DNA of 64,000 nucleotides from SKPS01 sp964469215 (GCA_964469215.1 CAYXYB010000001.1:496001-560000); one strand, 5' to 3'; counted from the stretch's first letter, positions 44,552-53,494 are shown. The notes: generated from the letters alone by a model not told the origin. Translations and numbers: made by a program.

Positions 44552-45019
44552 CTATGAGAAGAATGGGTCCTCTTTCAATTGATTGTATAGAATTACTTTT
44601 TGCCTGCCGGATATGGGAGGCTTTTCAGGTGGTAATTGACAAACAGATTGAAAGAAGGAGCTTTCTGAAAAAACAGTGAAAGTCAATTCAAAAGTGTTGT
44701 CAGGCTCATCTGTCTGTTTTATCTTTAAAGTATTATTCTGGGCAGGCTCTGTGTCAGGAATATACTTAAGAACCAATACAATGTCACTACAACATGAAGG
44801 ATCACATTGCAATGGCAGATTATCGTCATGCTTATCACAACAGCTTATGGGTTCCTGTTTGCAGGGCGGTTGATCACCATGCCTGAATTTAAAAAACAGG
44901 GAAGTATAGGTTGCGTTCCGGTGGTCGCAATGGTGAAGGTAAACCAACACGCCACTCGTGCTTATCAAAAACGCGGCTGCCAATGAAAGTGAAATCAATA
45001 TTTTTATATACCTTTTCAT
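44552..45019 (-). CDS. Small Cys/His-rich exported protein (HYC_CC_PP-like)
   Basis: 155 aa with one N-terminal hydrophobic segment (about 8-28) acting as signal or anchor. The exported part carries HHCDH (29-33), CKQEPISCCDKHD (53-65) and CDPSCCSD (72-79): eight Cys and several His in 50 residues. The pattern recalls the HYC_CC_PP family of Bacteroidota. It ends with a PP-containing stretch (PPEKPPISG). A -7 box TAACTTTG (45037-45044) lies just upstream, so this is probably the first gene of the metal-type operon with the TonB receptor and HMA-repeat protein. Likely a metal sensor, chaperone or capture protein (inference). Confidence 0.75.
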   Translation of the reverse strand: MKRYIKILISLSLAAAFLISTSGVLVYLHHCDHRNATYTSLFFKFRHGDQPPCKQEPISCCDKHDDNLPLQCDPSCCSDIVLVLKYIPDTEPAQNNTLKIKQTDEPDNTFELTFTVFSESSFFQSVCQLPPEKPPISGRQKVILYNQLKEDPFFS

Positions 45020-45036
45020 GGCGAGTATTCCCGATG

Positions 45037-45044
45037 CAAAGTTA
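45037..45044 (-). promoter_or_regulatory. -7 element for the Cys/His-TonB-HMA block
   Basis: TAACTTTG on the minus strand, an exact -7 consensus, 17 bp before the start codon at 45019. No TTTG at the usual -33 distance, which could mean activator dependence. Confidence 0.4.
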
Positions 45045-45105
45045 GTTATTTAACAATTAACACATTAGATTGTATTGTTAATGTATTGTTATTAACTGTT
45101 AAATA

Positions 45106-46185
45106 TTATAAATATGCTTGTGGTTCCACTTCATTCTTAAGCACCATTAATCCGTTCATTGCCAGTGCTTTCATCTCATCCTCGCCAGGATATACAAATA
45201 CAGGTGCAATGTGCTCCACACGTTCCCTGACCTTATTTACCACAGGTTTCCCGTACGCTACTCCGCCTGTCAGCAGAATGGCATCCACTTCCCCTTTTAA
45301 TACAGTACTCATTGCCCCTATCTCTTTAGCAACCTGGTATGCGAAGGCATCTTCGATCAAAGCGGCATATTCATCTCCGTCTTTTACCCTCTGTTCTACT
45401 TCGATTGCATTATTGGTATTTAGGTATGCAACAAACCCCCCTTCGCCGGTAATCATCCTTTTAATCTCTTCCATTGTGTATTCCCCACTGAAACAGGCTT
45501 TAACCACTGCACCTACCGGAAGGGTGCCACTTCGTTCCGGAGAAAATGGCCCCTCACCGTCAAGGGCCTGATTTACATCAATTACTCTACCTTTCCGATG
45601 TGCCCCTACACTTACACCTCCTCCCATATGAGCAACAATAAGATTCAGATCGGTTAACTCTATATTCCTGAGATTTGCATAAGACCTTGCTATTGCTTTC
45701 TGATTCAAGGCATGAAAAACACTTACCCGCTCAAATTTTGGATGCCCTGAAATCCGTGCAACAGGCTCTAACTCATCAACAACAACCGGATCTGCAATAT
45801 ATGCTCTTGCCGAAGGCAAATTCTTTGCTATATCACTGGCAATCAAACCGCCCAGATTACTTGCGTGCTGCCCCAGGATACCCTCCTTCAAATCCTCAAT
45901 CATCCTGTCATTTACCTCATAAACACCTGAAGGAATAGGTTTTAAAAGCCCCCCACGCCCTATAATCACTTTCAGGTCTGCCGGATCTATGCCCGCTTTC
46001 TTAATCTCATCCAAAATGATCTGCTTCCTGAATTCATATTGGTCCGTGATCTTTTTGAACCTGCATATTTCTCCAATGCTATGCTTTATTGTCTTAAGAA
46101 AAACCTGCTGATTTCCTTCGTAAACAGTTACTTTTGTTGATGTGGATCCGGGATTTAATGCCAGAATTAATTGATCTCTCATCAT
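45106..46185 (-). CDS. buk: Butyrate kinase, copy 2
   Basis: 359-aa acetokinase-family butyrate kinase, paralogous to the copy at 31.2-32.3 kb. Motifs: ALNPGSTSTKVTVY, GRGGLLKPIPSGVYEVN, VAHMGGGVSVGAHRKG, NQALDGEGPFSPERSG and ILLTGGVAYG. It follows ptb by 26 bp, forming the standard ptb-buk pair that turns butyryl-CoA into butyrate with ATP gain, or activates the acid. Two adjacent ATGs exist at the start (46185 and 46182); choice is immaterial. Chain specificity versus copy 1 cannot be told by eye. Confidence 0.94.
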   Translation of the reverse strand: MMRDQLILALNPGSTSTKVTVYEGNQQVFLKTIKHSIGEICRFKKITDQYEFRKQIILDEIKKAGIDPADLKVIIGRGGLLKPIPSGVYEVNDRMIEDLKEGILGQHASNLGGLIASDIAKNLPSARAYIADPVVVDELEPVARISGHPKFERVSVFHALNQKAIARSYANLRNIELTDLNLIVAHMGGGVSVGAHRKGRVIDVNQALDGEGPFSPERSGTLPVGAVVKACFSGEYTMEEIKRMITGEGGFVAYLNTNNAIEVEQRVKDGDEYAALIEDAFAYQVAKEIGAMSTVLKGEVDAILLTGGVAYGKPVVNKVRERVEHIAPVFVYPGEDEMKALAMNGLMVLKNEVEPQAYL

Positions 46186-46211
46186 TAATGAATTTTGTTA
46201 TCTTAAAGAAA

Positions 46212-47108
46212 TTACTCCATTGCGGCAGCAAGAGCTATTGACAGCATCTTACTCTTTTCACAATCAGAACGTGAAGTGAGCACAACAGGAACCTGTGCGC
46301 CCACAAGAACTGCGGCAGATATTCCTCCACCCAGGAACCCCATCGTTTTATAAAGGATATTTCCGGAATTGATGTCCGGTGCCAGTAGTATATCGGCATC
46401 TCCCGCAACATCACTTACGATACCTTTATGAATGGCGGCCTCTTTAGAAACGGCATTATCAATCGCCAGAGGACCGTCAACGAGGCAATTTCTTATCTGT
46501 CCCCTGCGATTCATCATGGTAAGCATAGCTGCATGTACTGTAGCCTCCATCTTCGGATTAACGGTTTCAACAGCCCCTATTACGGCTACTTTAGGCTCTG
46601 ATATCCCCAGCTTGTGGAATGTTTCAACTGCATTGATCAGTATATCTGCCTTCTCCTCAAACGTAGGCATTATATTCATTGCAGCATCTGTTACTCCAAT
46701 AAGTTTATGATAGTATGGACTTTCATAAAGGGCAAGATGACTCAGTAATCCGCCACAGCGAAGCCCGTTATCCTTATCTAAAATTGCCTTCAGCAAAGGC
46801 CCGGTAGAAACATGACCCTTCATCATTATTTGAGCATTGCCAATCCTTATTTGATTTACTGCCTCTGAAGAGGCCCTGAAGCCATCAGGCTCATCAATGA
46901 TTTCAATCCCCTTAAGACTAAATCCAATACGCTCGCATATACTTTCAATCTTCTTCCTGTCACCTACCAGTATAGGAATGATTATCCCATCCCTTGTGGC
47001 GTTCATTAAAGCTTCCAGAACGGGTTCGTCGGCTGCCGCAGCAACAACCAGCCTCCTGATACTGCCACTTCTGGCTTTTGTGGTCAACTCCTCAAGTTTC
47101 TTCAGCAT
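46212..47108 (-). CDS. ptb: Phosphate butyryltransferase
   Basis: 298-aa phosphate acyltransferase (Pta_PTB family) converting butyryl-CoA plus phosphate to butyryl phosphate. Visible: VVAAAADEPVLEAL, PILVGDRKKIESI, MKGHVSTGPLLKAIL, GVTDAAMNIMP and LLAPDINSGNILYKTMGFLG near the C-terminus. The short length and MKGHV..GPLLKA motif separate it from the larger phosphate acetyltransferase. First gene of the ptb-buk unit, with a good promoter upstream. It supplies the butyryl phosphate step that the larger cluster at 22.6-32.3 kb lacks. Confidence 0.95.
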   Translation of the reverse strand: MLKKLEELTTKARSGSIRRLVVAAAADEPVLEALMNATRDGIIIPILVGDRKKIESICERIGFSLKGIEIIDEPDGFRASSEAVNQIRIGNAQIMMKGHVSTGPLLKAILDKDNGLRCGGLLSHLALYESPYYHKLIGVTDAAMNIMPTFEEKADILINAVETFHKLGISEPKVAVIGAVETVNPKMEATVHAAMLTMMNRRGQIRNCLVDGPLAIDNAVSKEAAIHKGIVSDVAGDADILLAPDINSGNILYKTMGFLGGGISAAVLVGAQVPVVLTSRSDCEKSKMLSIALAAAME

Positions 47109-47142
47109 AATTTTTTGTCCGGGTTAATGGTTCTTTTGTCTG

Positions 47143-47174
47143 CAAATATAATAAAATCAAATTTCCGTAACAAG
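47143..47174 (-). promoter_or_regulatory. Promoter of ptb-buk
   Basis: On the minus strand CTTG (47174-47171), 20-bp spacer, TATATTTG (47150-47143), 34 bp before the ptb start. The -7 box is exact, the -33 element one base off. Confidence 0.65.
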
Positions 47175-47241
47175 CCGTGAAAACAACCTGTATAAACTAT
47201 CTGTTGTAACCATGGTGAAAGTGTACGGTTTCATTGGAAAA

Positions 47242-48528
47242 TCATTCACTGTAATAGCTAATCATTCTTGTAATTGCTCTGCGGCATATTGGACAGAAAG
47301 AATCATATCTGATCGATTTCATTGTGCAATCAATATAAGGCCTGTAAATGCCCTTCTCCAGATAACCGCCACCTTCAAAAACTCCAACCACTCCCCTGAA
47401 CTCCGCTTTTGCCGGGGTTGGAACCGGAGTGCCGGGCTTCACCAGATCCTGCCATTTGCTCCCGAAATCAATCAATGTGGTGATATTCGGCTCCCAGGGC
47501 TCTGTTTTCAAATCATAAAAATCACTTACTGCCACCTCCGATGTGTAGTATTCATCTCCAAGGCCTGCAAAGGAATGACCAAATTCATGTATCAGAAGAA
47601 AATCTGCTGATTTACTGTCGCTGGTGCCGGTCGAGTAAAAGTTGTATATACCTCCTCCTCCGTATTTATCACTGTTCGCAATTATAAAAATCTGATCGTA
47701 TGGTGCCAGCGCAGCAACATCCCTTACCCTTTGAAAATCCTCCGCCATAAGGTATCTCTCGCTGCCAAAGGTGTAAAACGATACACCCAGTACAGTATTC
47801 CTGAAAATATTTTCCCCCGGAACCGACACACCCGACTCTTCCGACTCTGCCTGTATACCCCTAATATTTATACAACTAATGTTGTCTTTAAAAGGTGTGG
47901 CTCCTAAAAGATAACCGGCAAATCTTGTACAGTCCCTTAGAAACTTTTCCCTTTCGGCTGCAGTGTAACCTTCAGCAATAAAAAGCACATCAAGATTTTT
48001 GTCAGTCGGACCGTTTATAAGGATGTCTGCCACAGGAAAAGATAGAGGAACTTTTAACGTCACTGCATCCTTTACTGGATTAAAAACTATTCTGAAATAC
48101 TCTTTGAGCCGGTTCTGTTTGTCCTTCTGATAAATTATTATTTTAACCGGGATCCTGGGATATGGCATCACTATCGACTCCCTGTAACTCTTCTCAGTAA
48201 TGTGAGCCTCTTCTGTATCCTGCCATTCAACGAAAAGAGAACTGAAGCCTCTTGAAAATAACACCCGCACGTTGTTAGTATCCTTAACCTCAAAAAAATA
48301 CCTTCCATATCCGAATGTGTCTTTTAGATTTACCTTTGATCCTCCCCAGTATGGCTCCTCTATAAAACGGTCGGGAGTTATCCTGCCACTTTCATGATTT
48401 CCGGTGTGTATAAAGTCGAAACGTAGTGTTTTGAAATAAAAATCTTCGTCAAAACCGGCAGTAAGGATCTGCGGTATGCCAATTATCAGAATTATTATAG
48501 CTATGAGATAAGAGCTTTGTTTTATCAT
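47242..48528 (-). CDS. M64-family metallopeptidase (IgA peptidase type)
   Basis: 428-aa exported zinc peptidase. Signal peptide about 1-24 (IPQILTAG). An N-terminal beta-sandwich (M64_N, about 25-165) is followed by the catalytic domain with LDVLFIAEGYTA and the zinc site HEFGHSFAGLGDEY (His314, Glu315, His318, Asp325). C-terminal signature: DCTMKSIRYDSFCPICRRAI. Homologues include the Clostridium ramosum IgA protease, though most Bacteroidota members have no known substrate. No T9SS tail is visible, so it probably stays in the periplasm or outer membrane. Monocistronic, divergent from the T9SS Plug gene. Confidence 0.9.
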   Translation of the reverse strand: MIKQSSYLIAIIILIIGIPQILTAGFDEDFYFKTLRFDFIHTGNHESGRITPDRFIEEPYWGGSKVNLKDTFGYGRYFFEVKDTNNVRVLFSRGFSSLFVEWQDTEEAHITEKSYRESIVMPYPRIPVKIIIYQKDKQNRLKEYFRIVFNPVKDAVTLKVPLSFPVADILINGPTDKNLDVLFIAEGYTAAEREKFLRDCTRFAGYLLGATPFKDNISCINIRGIQAESEESGVSVPGENIFRNTVLGVSFYTFGSERYLMAEDFQRVRDVAALAPYDQIFIIANSDKYGGGGIYNFYSTGTSDSKSADFLLIHEFGHSFAGLGDEYYTSEVAVSDFYDLKTEPWEPNITTLIDFGSKWQDLVKPGTPVPTPAKAEFRGVVGVFEGGGYLEKGIYRPYIDCTMKSIRYDSFCPICRRAITRMISYYSE

Positions 48529-48636
48529 GTTGAAATATTTAACCTTTCAGATGTGATATAATGGTTTGCCTCTGCAAACATGCAAAATCTTTTTTAATTG
48601 TTGAATTGATTGTAAGTATTGCAGCATTCTTTTATT

Positions 48637-48670
48637 GTTGAAGTTTATTAATTAAGTTGAGCTATCTTTG
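48637..48670 (+). promoter_or_regulatory. Candidate promoter of the Plug gene
   Basis: GTTG (48637-48640), 22-bp spacer, TATCTTTG (48663-48670). The -7 box is exact and ends 25 bp before the ATG at 48696. It lies within the longer open frame from 48657, which supports the downstream start. Confidence 0.55.
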
Positions 48671-48695
48671 TGCCCGATCAGAAAAACTACCGAAT

Positions 48696-50069
48696 ATGAA
48701 GGTCTTGACAAGGGGCTTTGCTGTCTTCACTATTCTGTCTGTAATCATTGCCACAGGCTGTCAGCCAGGAAGGAAAATGGCCGGAACAGACCGCTTTTCC
48801 GACATACCTACTTCAAAAACAAGGTTAACTAATTCGGTCTCATATTATAATCCTGATTTTATTAAAATGGATAACAGGGAATATTATCCAAACATCAAGA
48901 GTGTGAAGTTGTTCAGACAGGATATTGAATTTTCATTGCCGGTGCTGGAGCTTGGAACTAATCAGAAACTCCAGCTTATTTTCGATGATCTTGATGGCAT
49001 TTACCGTGAATACAGATACACACTTATCCATTGTGATCCCTTCTGGAACAAATCAAACCTGCTTGTTGCAGAGTATCTCGACGGTTTTTCTGAAGGGTTG
49101 ATAAGCAGTTTTGCATTTTCTCAGGCAACACGTCAGTCATATGTACACTACAGTACTCTGATTCCAGGGCCTGATATGTCGATCACAAAATCAGGCAATT
49201 ACATTCTTTTTGTTTATCCTGCAGACCATCCCGATAATATCATGATCTCAAGGCAATTCATGGTTTACGAGTCAAAAGTCAAGGTCAACGCAACAGTAAA
49301 AAGATCATCGGTGATTGAGGATCAGCGTTTCAGACATGAGATAGATTTCGAAATTGACAGAGGAGCATACCAGATCGACAATCCCTATAACGACCTCACG
49401 GTTATCATTCAGCAGAATGGGAGGTGGGATAATGCAATCAGGGATATCAAACCCAAAATGGTAATAGGCACCAGGCTAAGTTACGATTGGGAGCACATCA
49501 ATGTTTTTGATGGCGCAAATGAGTTCAGACATTTTGACATCAGATCGCTTTCAAGGTATACCCCAAGAATTGCCCTCATTGAAAGGGATTCGGCATTTCA
49601 TCATGTGTATATTAAACCGGACTTTAAAAGAGCATTCCAGGTTTATATTGAAGATAAAGACCTGAACGGTGAATATGTGATCGTCAACGATGATGCGCTT
49701 TCAAATCACGACACTGAAGCTGATTATGCATGGATTCATTTTACTTTTCCGGTTCAGGCTCCATTTGATCACGGAGCTATTTATATTTCCGGCGCCCTTA
49801 CAAATTGGCAATTCCTGCCTGAATACCGAATGGATTATAACTTCGACCGTAATACCTATGAGGTTACACTCTATCTGAAGCAAGGATATTATAACTACCA
49901 TTATGTGCTCCTCGAAAATGCGGCAACAGTGGCAAATACATTTCTTACTGAAGGAGACCATTATGAAACAGAAAACTTTTACACAATCTATGTGTACCAC
50001 AGGCAACCTGGCAACAATTACCATCAGCTAATCGCTGTTGAACGTATTATATCACCTCAGCCACGGTAA
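48696..50069 (+). CDS. Type IX secretion Plug protein (former DUF5103)
   Basis: 457-aa lipoprotein: MKVLTRGFAVFTILSVIIATGC has a lipobox ending at Cys22. Starting at 48696 rather than 48657 keeps the signal intact. The body matches the DUF5103/T9SS_plug family: NREYYPNIKSVKLFRQ, LQLIFDDLDGIYREYRYTLIHCD, the DLTVIIQQNGRWDNA segment and a C-terminal sandwich ending VERIISPQPR. In Flavobacterium johnsoniae the Plug protein closes the periplasmic side of the SprA translocon. It extends the T9SS content of this window beyond gldKLMN. Its 3' end overlaps convergent folC by 23 bp. Confidence 0.9.
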   Translation: MKVLTRGFAVFTILSVIIATGCQPGRKMAGTDRFSDIPTSKTRLTNSVSYYNPDFIKMDNREYYPNIKSVKLFRQDIEFSLPVLELGTNQKLQLIFDDLDGIYREYRYTLIHCDPFWNKSNLLVAEYLDGFSEGLISSFAFSQATRQSYVHYSTLIPGPDMSITKSGNYILFVYPADHPDNIMISRQFMVYESKVKVNATVKRSSVIEDQRFRHEIDFEIDRGAYQIDNPYNDLTVIIQQNGRWDNAIRDIKPKMVIGTRLSYDWEHINVFDGANEFRHFDIRSLSRYTPRIALIERDSAFHHVYIKPDFKRAFQVYIEDKDLNGEYVIVNDDALSNHDTEADYAWIHFTFPVQAPFDHGAIYISGALTNWQFLPEYRMDYNFDRNTYEVTLYLKQGYYNYHYVLLENAATVANTFLTEGDHYETENFYTIYVYHRQPGNNYHQLIAVERIISPQPR

Positions 50070-51342
50070 AGGTTGAGCCACCGGCAAAAACCAGGTCTTC
50101 ACTATCGGCAGCTTTTATAGCTGCGTCAAATGCTGTTCTTACTGACGGATAGACCTCTCCGTGCAGACCGGCATTGTTTCCATATTGTTGCAGCTCTTTT
50201 ACACCAAGGCCTCTCGGGATATCAGCCTTACAGAAATAGTATGTCGCATCATTTGGCAGAAGCCTGAGAATATTCTTGTGGTCTTTGTCATTAACCATTC
50301 CCAGAACAAAATGCATCCTTTTATACCTTTCCGTCTTCAGTTGGTCCATCACAACCCTAATGCCGTCTGGATTGTGGGCTGTATCACAGATTACCAGGGG
50401 TTTGCGGCCAAGGATCTGGTACCTGCCCATCAAACCGGTCTGCTTAACCACATCGTTTATCCCTTTCATGATGTGGTTTTTGCGGATATCATAACCAAGT
50501 TTTATCAACTCATCTGTTACCTGCATCACCGTTGCAATATTCTCTTTCTGATAGATCCCTGTGAGCGGTGACCTCAGCCCCTTAATGTAAGGGAACCCCC
50601 TCCTGTATACATCCATCACCATCTTAGGCCTTGTATCACCGGCAAAAAATATATTATTAATCTCGAAATTGTCAGATGCAAAAACTATCGGGGACTCTTC
50701 AAGTTCTGCCTTATAAGAGAAAATATCGTCAGTTGCAGGTTGCCTTTTGCCTATAACTGCTGGCACCCCGGGTTTGATAATCCCAGATTTTTCCACTGCT
50801 ATCATCTCGGGAGAATTGCCGAGAAATTCAATATGATCCAGGCTTATGTTGGTGATAACCGACACTAACGGGTGTACAATGTTGGTTGAATCAAGTCTGC
50901 CTCCCATACCTGTCTCAAGAATAACTATTTCAGCATTTCTCTCCTTGAAGAAACGCAACGCCATGGCAAAGGTCATCTCGAAAAACGAAGGCAAAACAGC
51001 ATCTATATCTTTCCTGAAATAGCTGATGAACCTTGCAACCCAGCTTCGGGGAATCATTTTGCCATCAAGCCTGATCCTCTCACGGTAATCTTTAAGATGA
51101 GGAGAGGTGTACAAACCTGTTCTGAGTCCTTTAGCCTGAAGTATTGAGGCAAGCATGTGAGAAACGGAGCCTTTGCCATTGGTGCCTGCAATGTGAATAA
51201 ATCTAAGACTGTTTTGAGGATTGCCTGTCAGATCGACCATCCTGATCGTACGGGTGAGGTCTGCCTTATAGGCCGCAGCCCCGACTCGTTGAAACATCGG
51301 AAGCCTTGCATATAAATATTTTAAGGTCTCCTCGTAGTTCAT
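50047..51342 (-). CDS. folC: Dihydrofolate synthase / folylpolyglutamate synthase
   Basis: Mur-ligase-like ATP enzyme adding glutamate to dihydropteroate or folates. 431 aa from MNYEETLKYLYARLPMFQ; a TTG or ATG three codons upstream is also possible. Motifs: P-loop AGTNGKGSVSHML, TSPHLKDYRERI, ILETGMGGRLDSTNI, ISLDHIEFLGNS and DTAHNPDGIRV, then FAGGSTFTVAEVI at the end. Last gene of an exbB-exbD-tonB-folC run, 114 bp after the tonB-like stop; this linkage recurs in Bacteroidota. Confidence 0.94.
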   Translation of the reverse strand: MNYEETLKYLYARLPMFQRVGAAAYKADLTRTIRMVDLTGNPQNSLRFIHIAGTNGKGSVSHMLASILQAKGLRTGLYTSPHLKDYRERIRLDGKMIPRSWVARFISYFRKDIDAVLPSFFEMTFAMALRFFKERNAEIVILETGMGGRLDSTNIVHPLVSVITNISLDHIEFLGNSPEMIAVEKSGIIKPGVPAVIGKRQPATDDIFSYKAELEESPIVFASDNFEINNIFFAGDTRPKMVMDVYRRGFPYIKGLRSPLTGIYQKENIATVMQVTDELIKLGYDIRKNHIMKGINDVVKQTGLMGRYQILGRKPLVICDTAHNPDGIRVVMDQLKTERYKRMHFVLGMVNDKDHKNILRLLPNDATYYFCKADIPRGLGVKELQQYGNNAGLHGEVYPSVRTAFDAAIKAADSEDLVFAGGSTFTVAEVI

Positions 51343-51456
51343 TTGCAGCACCCTGTACTAAAACAGCCTGTAAAAACGATTTCACAGACTGATATATTGT
51401 TTTTGGTTGGTTTCAGGTTGTAAAATCCGTCTCACCGGAATGAACAAAGCTGATTA

Positions 51457-52233
51457 TCAGTTCTGCTTAATAAAATGGTAAGTGATAGTGCCTCGCTGGA
51501 TCACTGCTGCATCAAGTTTTACGGAAAACTTACTTCGCATGGCAGCCTCAATGGCAGCAGCCCGGAGCTGAATATCCGAAGTTGTCGATAACCGTGAATT
51601 GTATTGTGCATCCACCACATTCCCCTCCTGATCAACATTTACATCAATCACAACCTTACCCTGATTGTCTGAATTATATGCCGGCCGGGGAAGGTTCTTA
51701 GCTGTTCTTCCCACCAGGCTAAAACTTGGGCCACTACCCGGGCCTACACCTGTACCGGTGCCATCACCTGTTCCTGTTCCTGTCCCCGTTCCTTTTCCTG
51801 ACCCCGAACTTGATCCGGTACCGTCTTGTGTGGAAGTTCCACGCTTTGTGAACATAGCATTGGGGTTAACACTCCTCGAAGGAGTCTCCGGTTGTGGTGT
51901 AACGTTCTCCTGTGGCTTAACTGCCGGTGTCGTGGTGGGTGCCGTGTATGGATTGTCTTGCCTGTTTTCAGTGACAACAGGCCTGCTTATCGGCTGCGGA
52001 GACGTTTGTGTCCTGGGTTCAGGATCCGGTATTACCTGTCGCCCCTGCATTCCACCACTGCTGCCACTACCTCCCATCTCAATCTCTACCCCTTCATCCT
52101 GTATCGGAGGAACCGGATAATAGAACCCAAGAAAGATACTTAACGTGAAGAGAAGCAGTAAAAACAGTATCGCTGCTATTATCCCTTTCAACCTGTCATT
52201 CTTGCTTTCCATGGACGTCTCGTTTTTATTCAT
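51457..52233 (-). CDS. TonB-like energy transducer
   Basis: 258 aa from the ATG at 52233 (MNKNETSMESKND); starts at 52269 or 52212 are alternatives. One inner-membrane helix (about 15-36, GIIAAILFLLLLFTLSIFLGF) is followed by a Pro/Thr/Gln-rich periplasmic stretch. Next comes a striking Gly-Thr/Ser low-complexity run (GTGTGTGDGTGTGVGPGSGP), then a C-terminal TonB-type domain (GKVVIDVNVDQEGNVVDA...ITYHF). It would carry proton-motive energy from ExbB/ExbD to outer-membrane receptors such as the one at 42-44 kb. The Gly-rich linker may allow extension across the periplasm. Confidence 0.85.
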   Translation of the reverse strand: MNKNETSMESKNDRLKGIIAAILFLLLLFTLSIFLGFYYPVPPIQDEGVEIEMGGSGSSGGMQGRQVIPDPEPRTQTSPQPISRPVVTENRQDNPYTAPTTTPAVKPQENVTPQPETPSRSVNPNAMFTKRGTSTQDGTGSSSGSGKGTGTGTGTGDGTGTGVGPGSGPSFSLVGRTAKNLPRPAYNSDNQGKVVIDVNVDQEGNVVDAQYNSRLSTTSDIQLRAAAIEAAMRSKFSVKLDAAVIQRGTITYHFIKQN

Positions 52234-52335
52234 AACGCAATTACTCTTCGTTTTGTTACACATTTTCAAAACCTAAAGCCATTAACATGAAGAATTTTCT
52301 AATGTGAAGAACACACCATGGAATAAATACCACCA

Positions 52336-52755
52336 TCACTGACTCTGCGGTGCGGTCTTAAGAATAACCTTATGTTTTGTGTTGTATTGCGTATTTATCA
52401 GGCTTACAATGTTATAAATGTTCACAATCGACTGAACCTCCGCTTCCCGGTCAGCCTGCAACTCCACACCGGTGGTGCTTTTAGCTTTGGATAGCTCCAT
52501 GGCCAACTGACCCTGTAAAGTAGCAAGATCAACCGGCTGACTGAAAAAATAATAATTGTTGTATTTATCAATAGCTACAACCGGGCCTTTGGGGCTAACT
52601 GTCTTCGAATGACTGCTCGGCAGACTTACATCTATAGCATTGGGACTTACTAGCGTAGATATCAGAATGAAAAAGATGAGCAGAAGGAATACCAGGTCAG
52701 ACATGGAGGCTGTGCTCCAATTTATCTCCTTTTTATTTCTTGTATTGATAGCCAT
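52336..52755 (-). CDS. ExbD/TolR-family biopolymer transporter
   Basis: 139-aa subunit with one N-terminal helix (about 20-40, DLVFLLLIFFILISTLV). The proton-path Asp is present in SMSDLVFLLLIFF, and a periplasmic domain follows (VVAIDKYNNYYF ... ADREAEVQSIVNIYN). It acts with the ExbB-like protein 16 bp upstream and the TonB-like protein downstream as a proton-driven motor. Confidence 0.92.
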   Translation of the reverse strand: MAINTRNKKEINWSTASMSDLVFLLLIFFILISTLVSPNAIDVSLPSSHSKTVSPKGPVVAIDKYNNYYFFSQPVDLATLQGQLAMELSKAKSTTGVELQADREAEVQSIVNIYNIVSLINTQYNTKHKVILKTAPQSQ

Positions 52756-52771
52756 TATCCAATAGTTTTAA

Positions 52772-53494
52772 TTACACTGCCGGTTCATGCAAAAGATCCA
52801 TGAATTCAGTTGTCCTGGCCTCCATTATATAAACTACTTTCTCGATGCGGGCAACGAGAAAATTGTAGGCTATGAAGGCAAGAATTCCCACAATCAGACC
52901 GGCAATGGTCGTCACCATCGCCTGGTACATCCCTGATGAAAGCATATTGATCTCGATCTGGTTTCCCTGTGCAGAAATGTCAAAAAACACCCTGACCATT
53001 CCGATTACTGTCCCCAGAAATCCAATCATAGGTGCACTTCCCGATATTGTGGCAAGTGTGGCAATGTTTTTTTCAAGCCTTGACACCTCAAGCTTGCCAA
53101 CATTTTCAATTGCAGCATTTATGTCGCCCAATGGCCTGCCGATACGTGTTATACCTTTCTCCACCATCCTTGAAATCGGAGTTCCTTTGGTTCGGCATAA
53201 CGACAGAGCTGCTTCTATTTTACCATCGTGAATCAAATCCCTGATGTTGAACATGAAATTCGGCTCCTGCTTCGAAGCCCTGTTGATCATCAGGAACCGC
53301 TCAACAAAAATTACTATGGCAATGGCAAGCATCAAAGCTAAAGGAACCATTATAGCCCATCCCCCACTCATTATCAGCTCCCACCATGATAACATACCCT
53401 GGCCTGTTCCGGTTGCTGCCAGATCTGCTGCTTCGTTGGCAGATTGAATGATTTCGCCTGCCTCCTCAATCTGAGAAAATACCATTAATGACAT
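52772..53494 (-). CDS. MotA/TolQ/ExbB-family proton channel protein
   Basis: 240-aa inner-membrane protein with three helices (about 47-66, 150-172 and 191-213). The conserved signatures are SGSAPMIGFLGTVIGMVRVF and MYQAMVTTIAGLIVGILAFI. The N-terminal MSLMVFSQIEEAGE region precedes the first helix. First gene of the exbB-exbD-tonB-folC unit. Both aquaporter-like Thr/Ala patterns of the family are retained, so it should be functional. Confidence 0.93.
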   Translation of the reverse strand: MSLMVFSQIEEAGEIIQSANEAADLAATGTGQGMLSWWELIMSGGWAIMVPLALMLAIAIVIFVERFLMINRASKQEPNFMFNIRDLIHDGKIEAALSLCRTKGTPISRMVEKGITRIGRPLGDINAAIENVGKLEVSRLEKNIATLATISGSAPMIGFLGTVIGMVRVFFDISAQGNQIEINMLSSGMYQAMVTTIAGLIVGILAFIAYNFLVARIEKVVYIMEARTTEFMDLLHEPAV

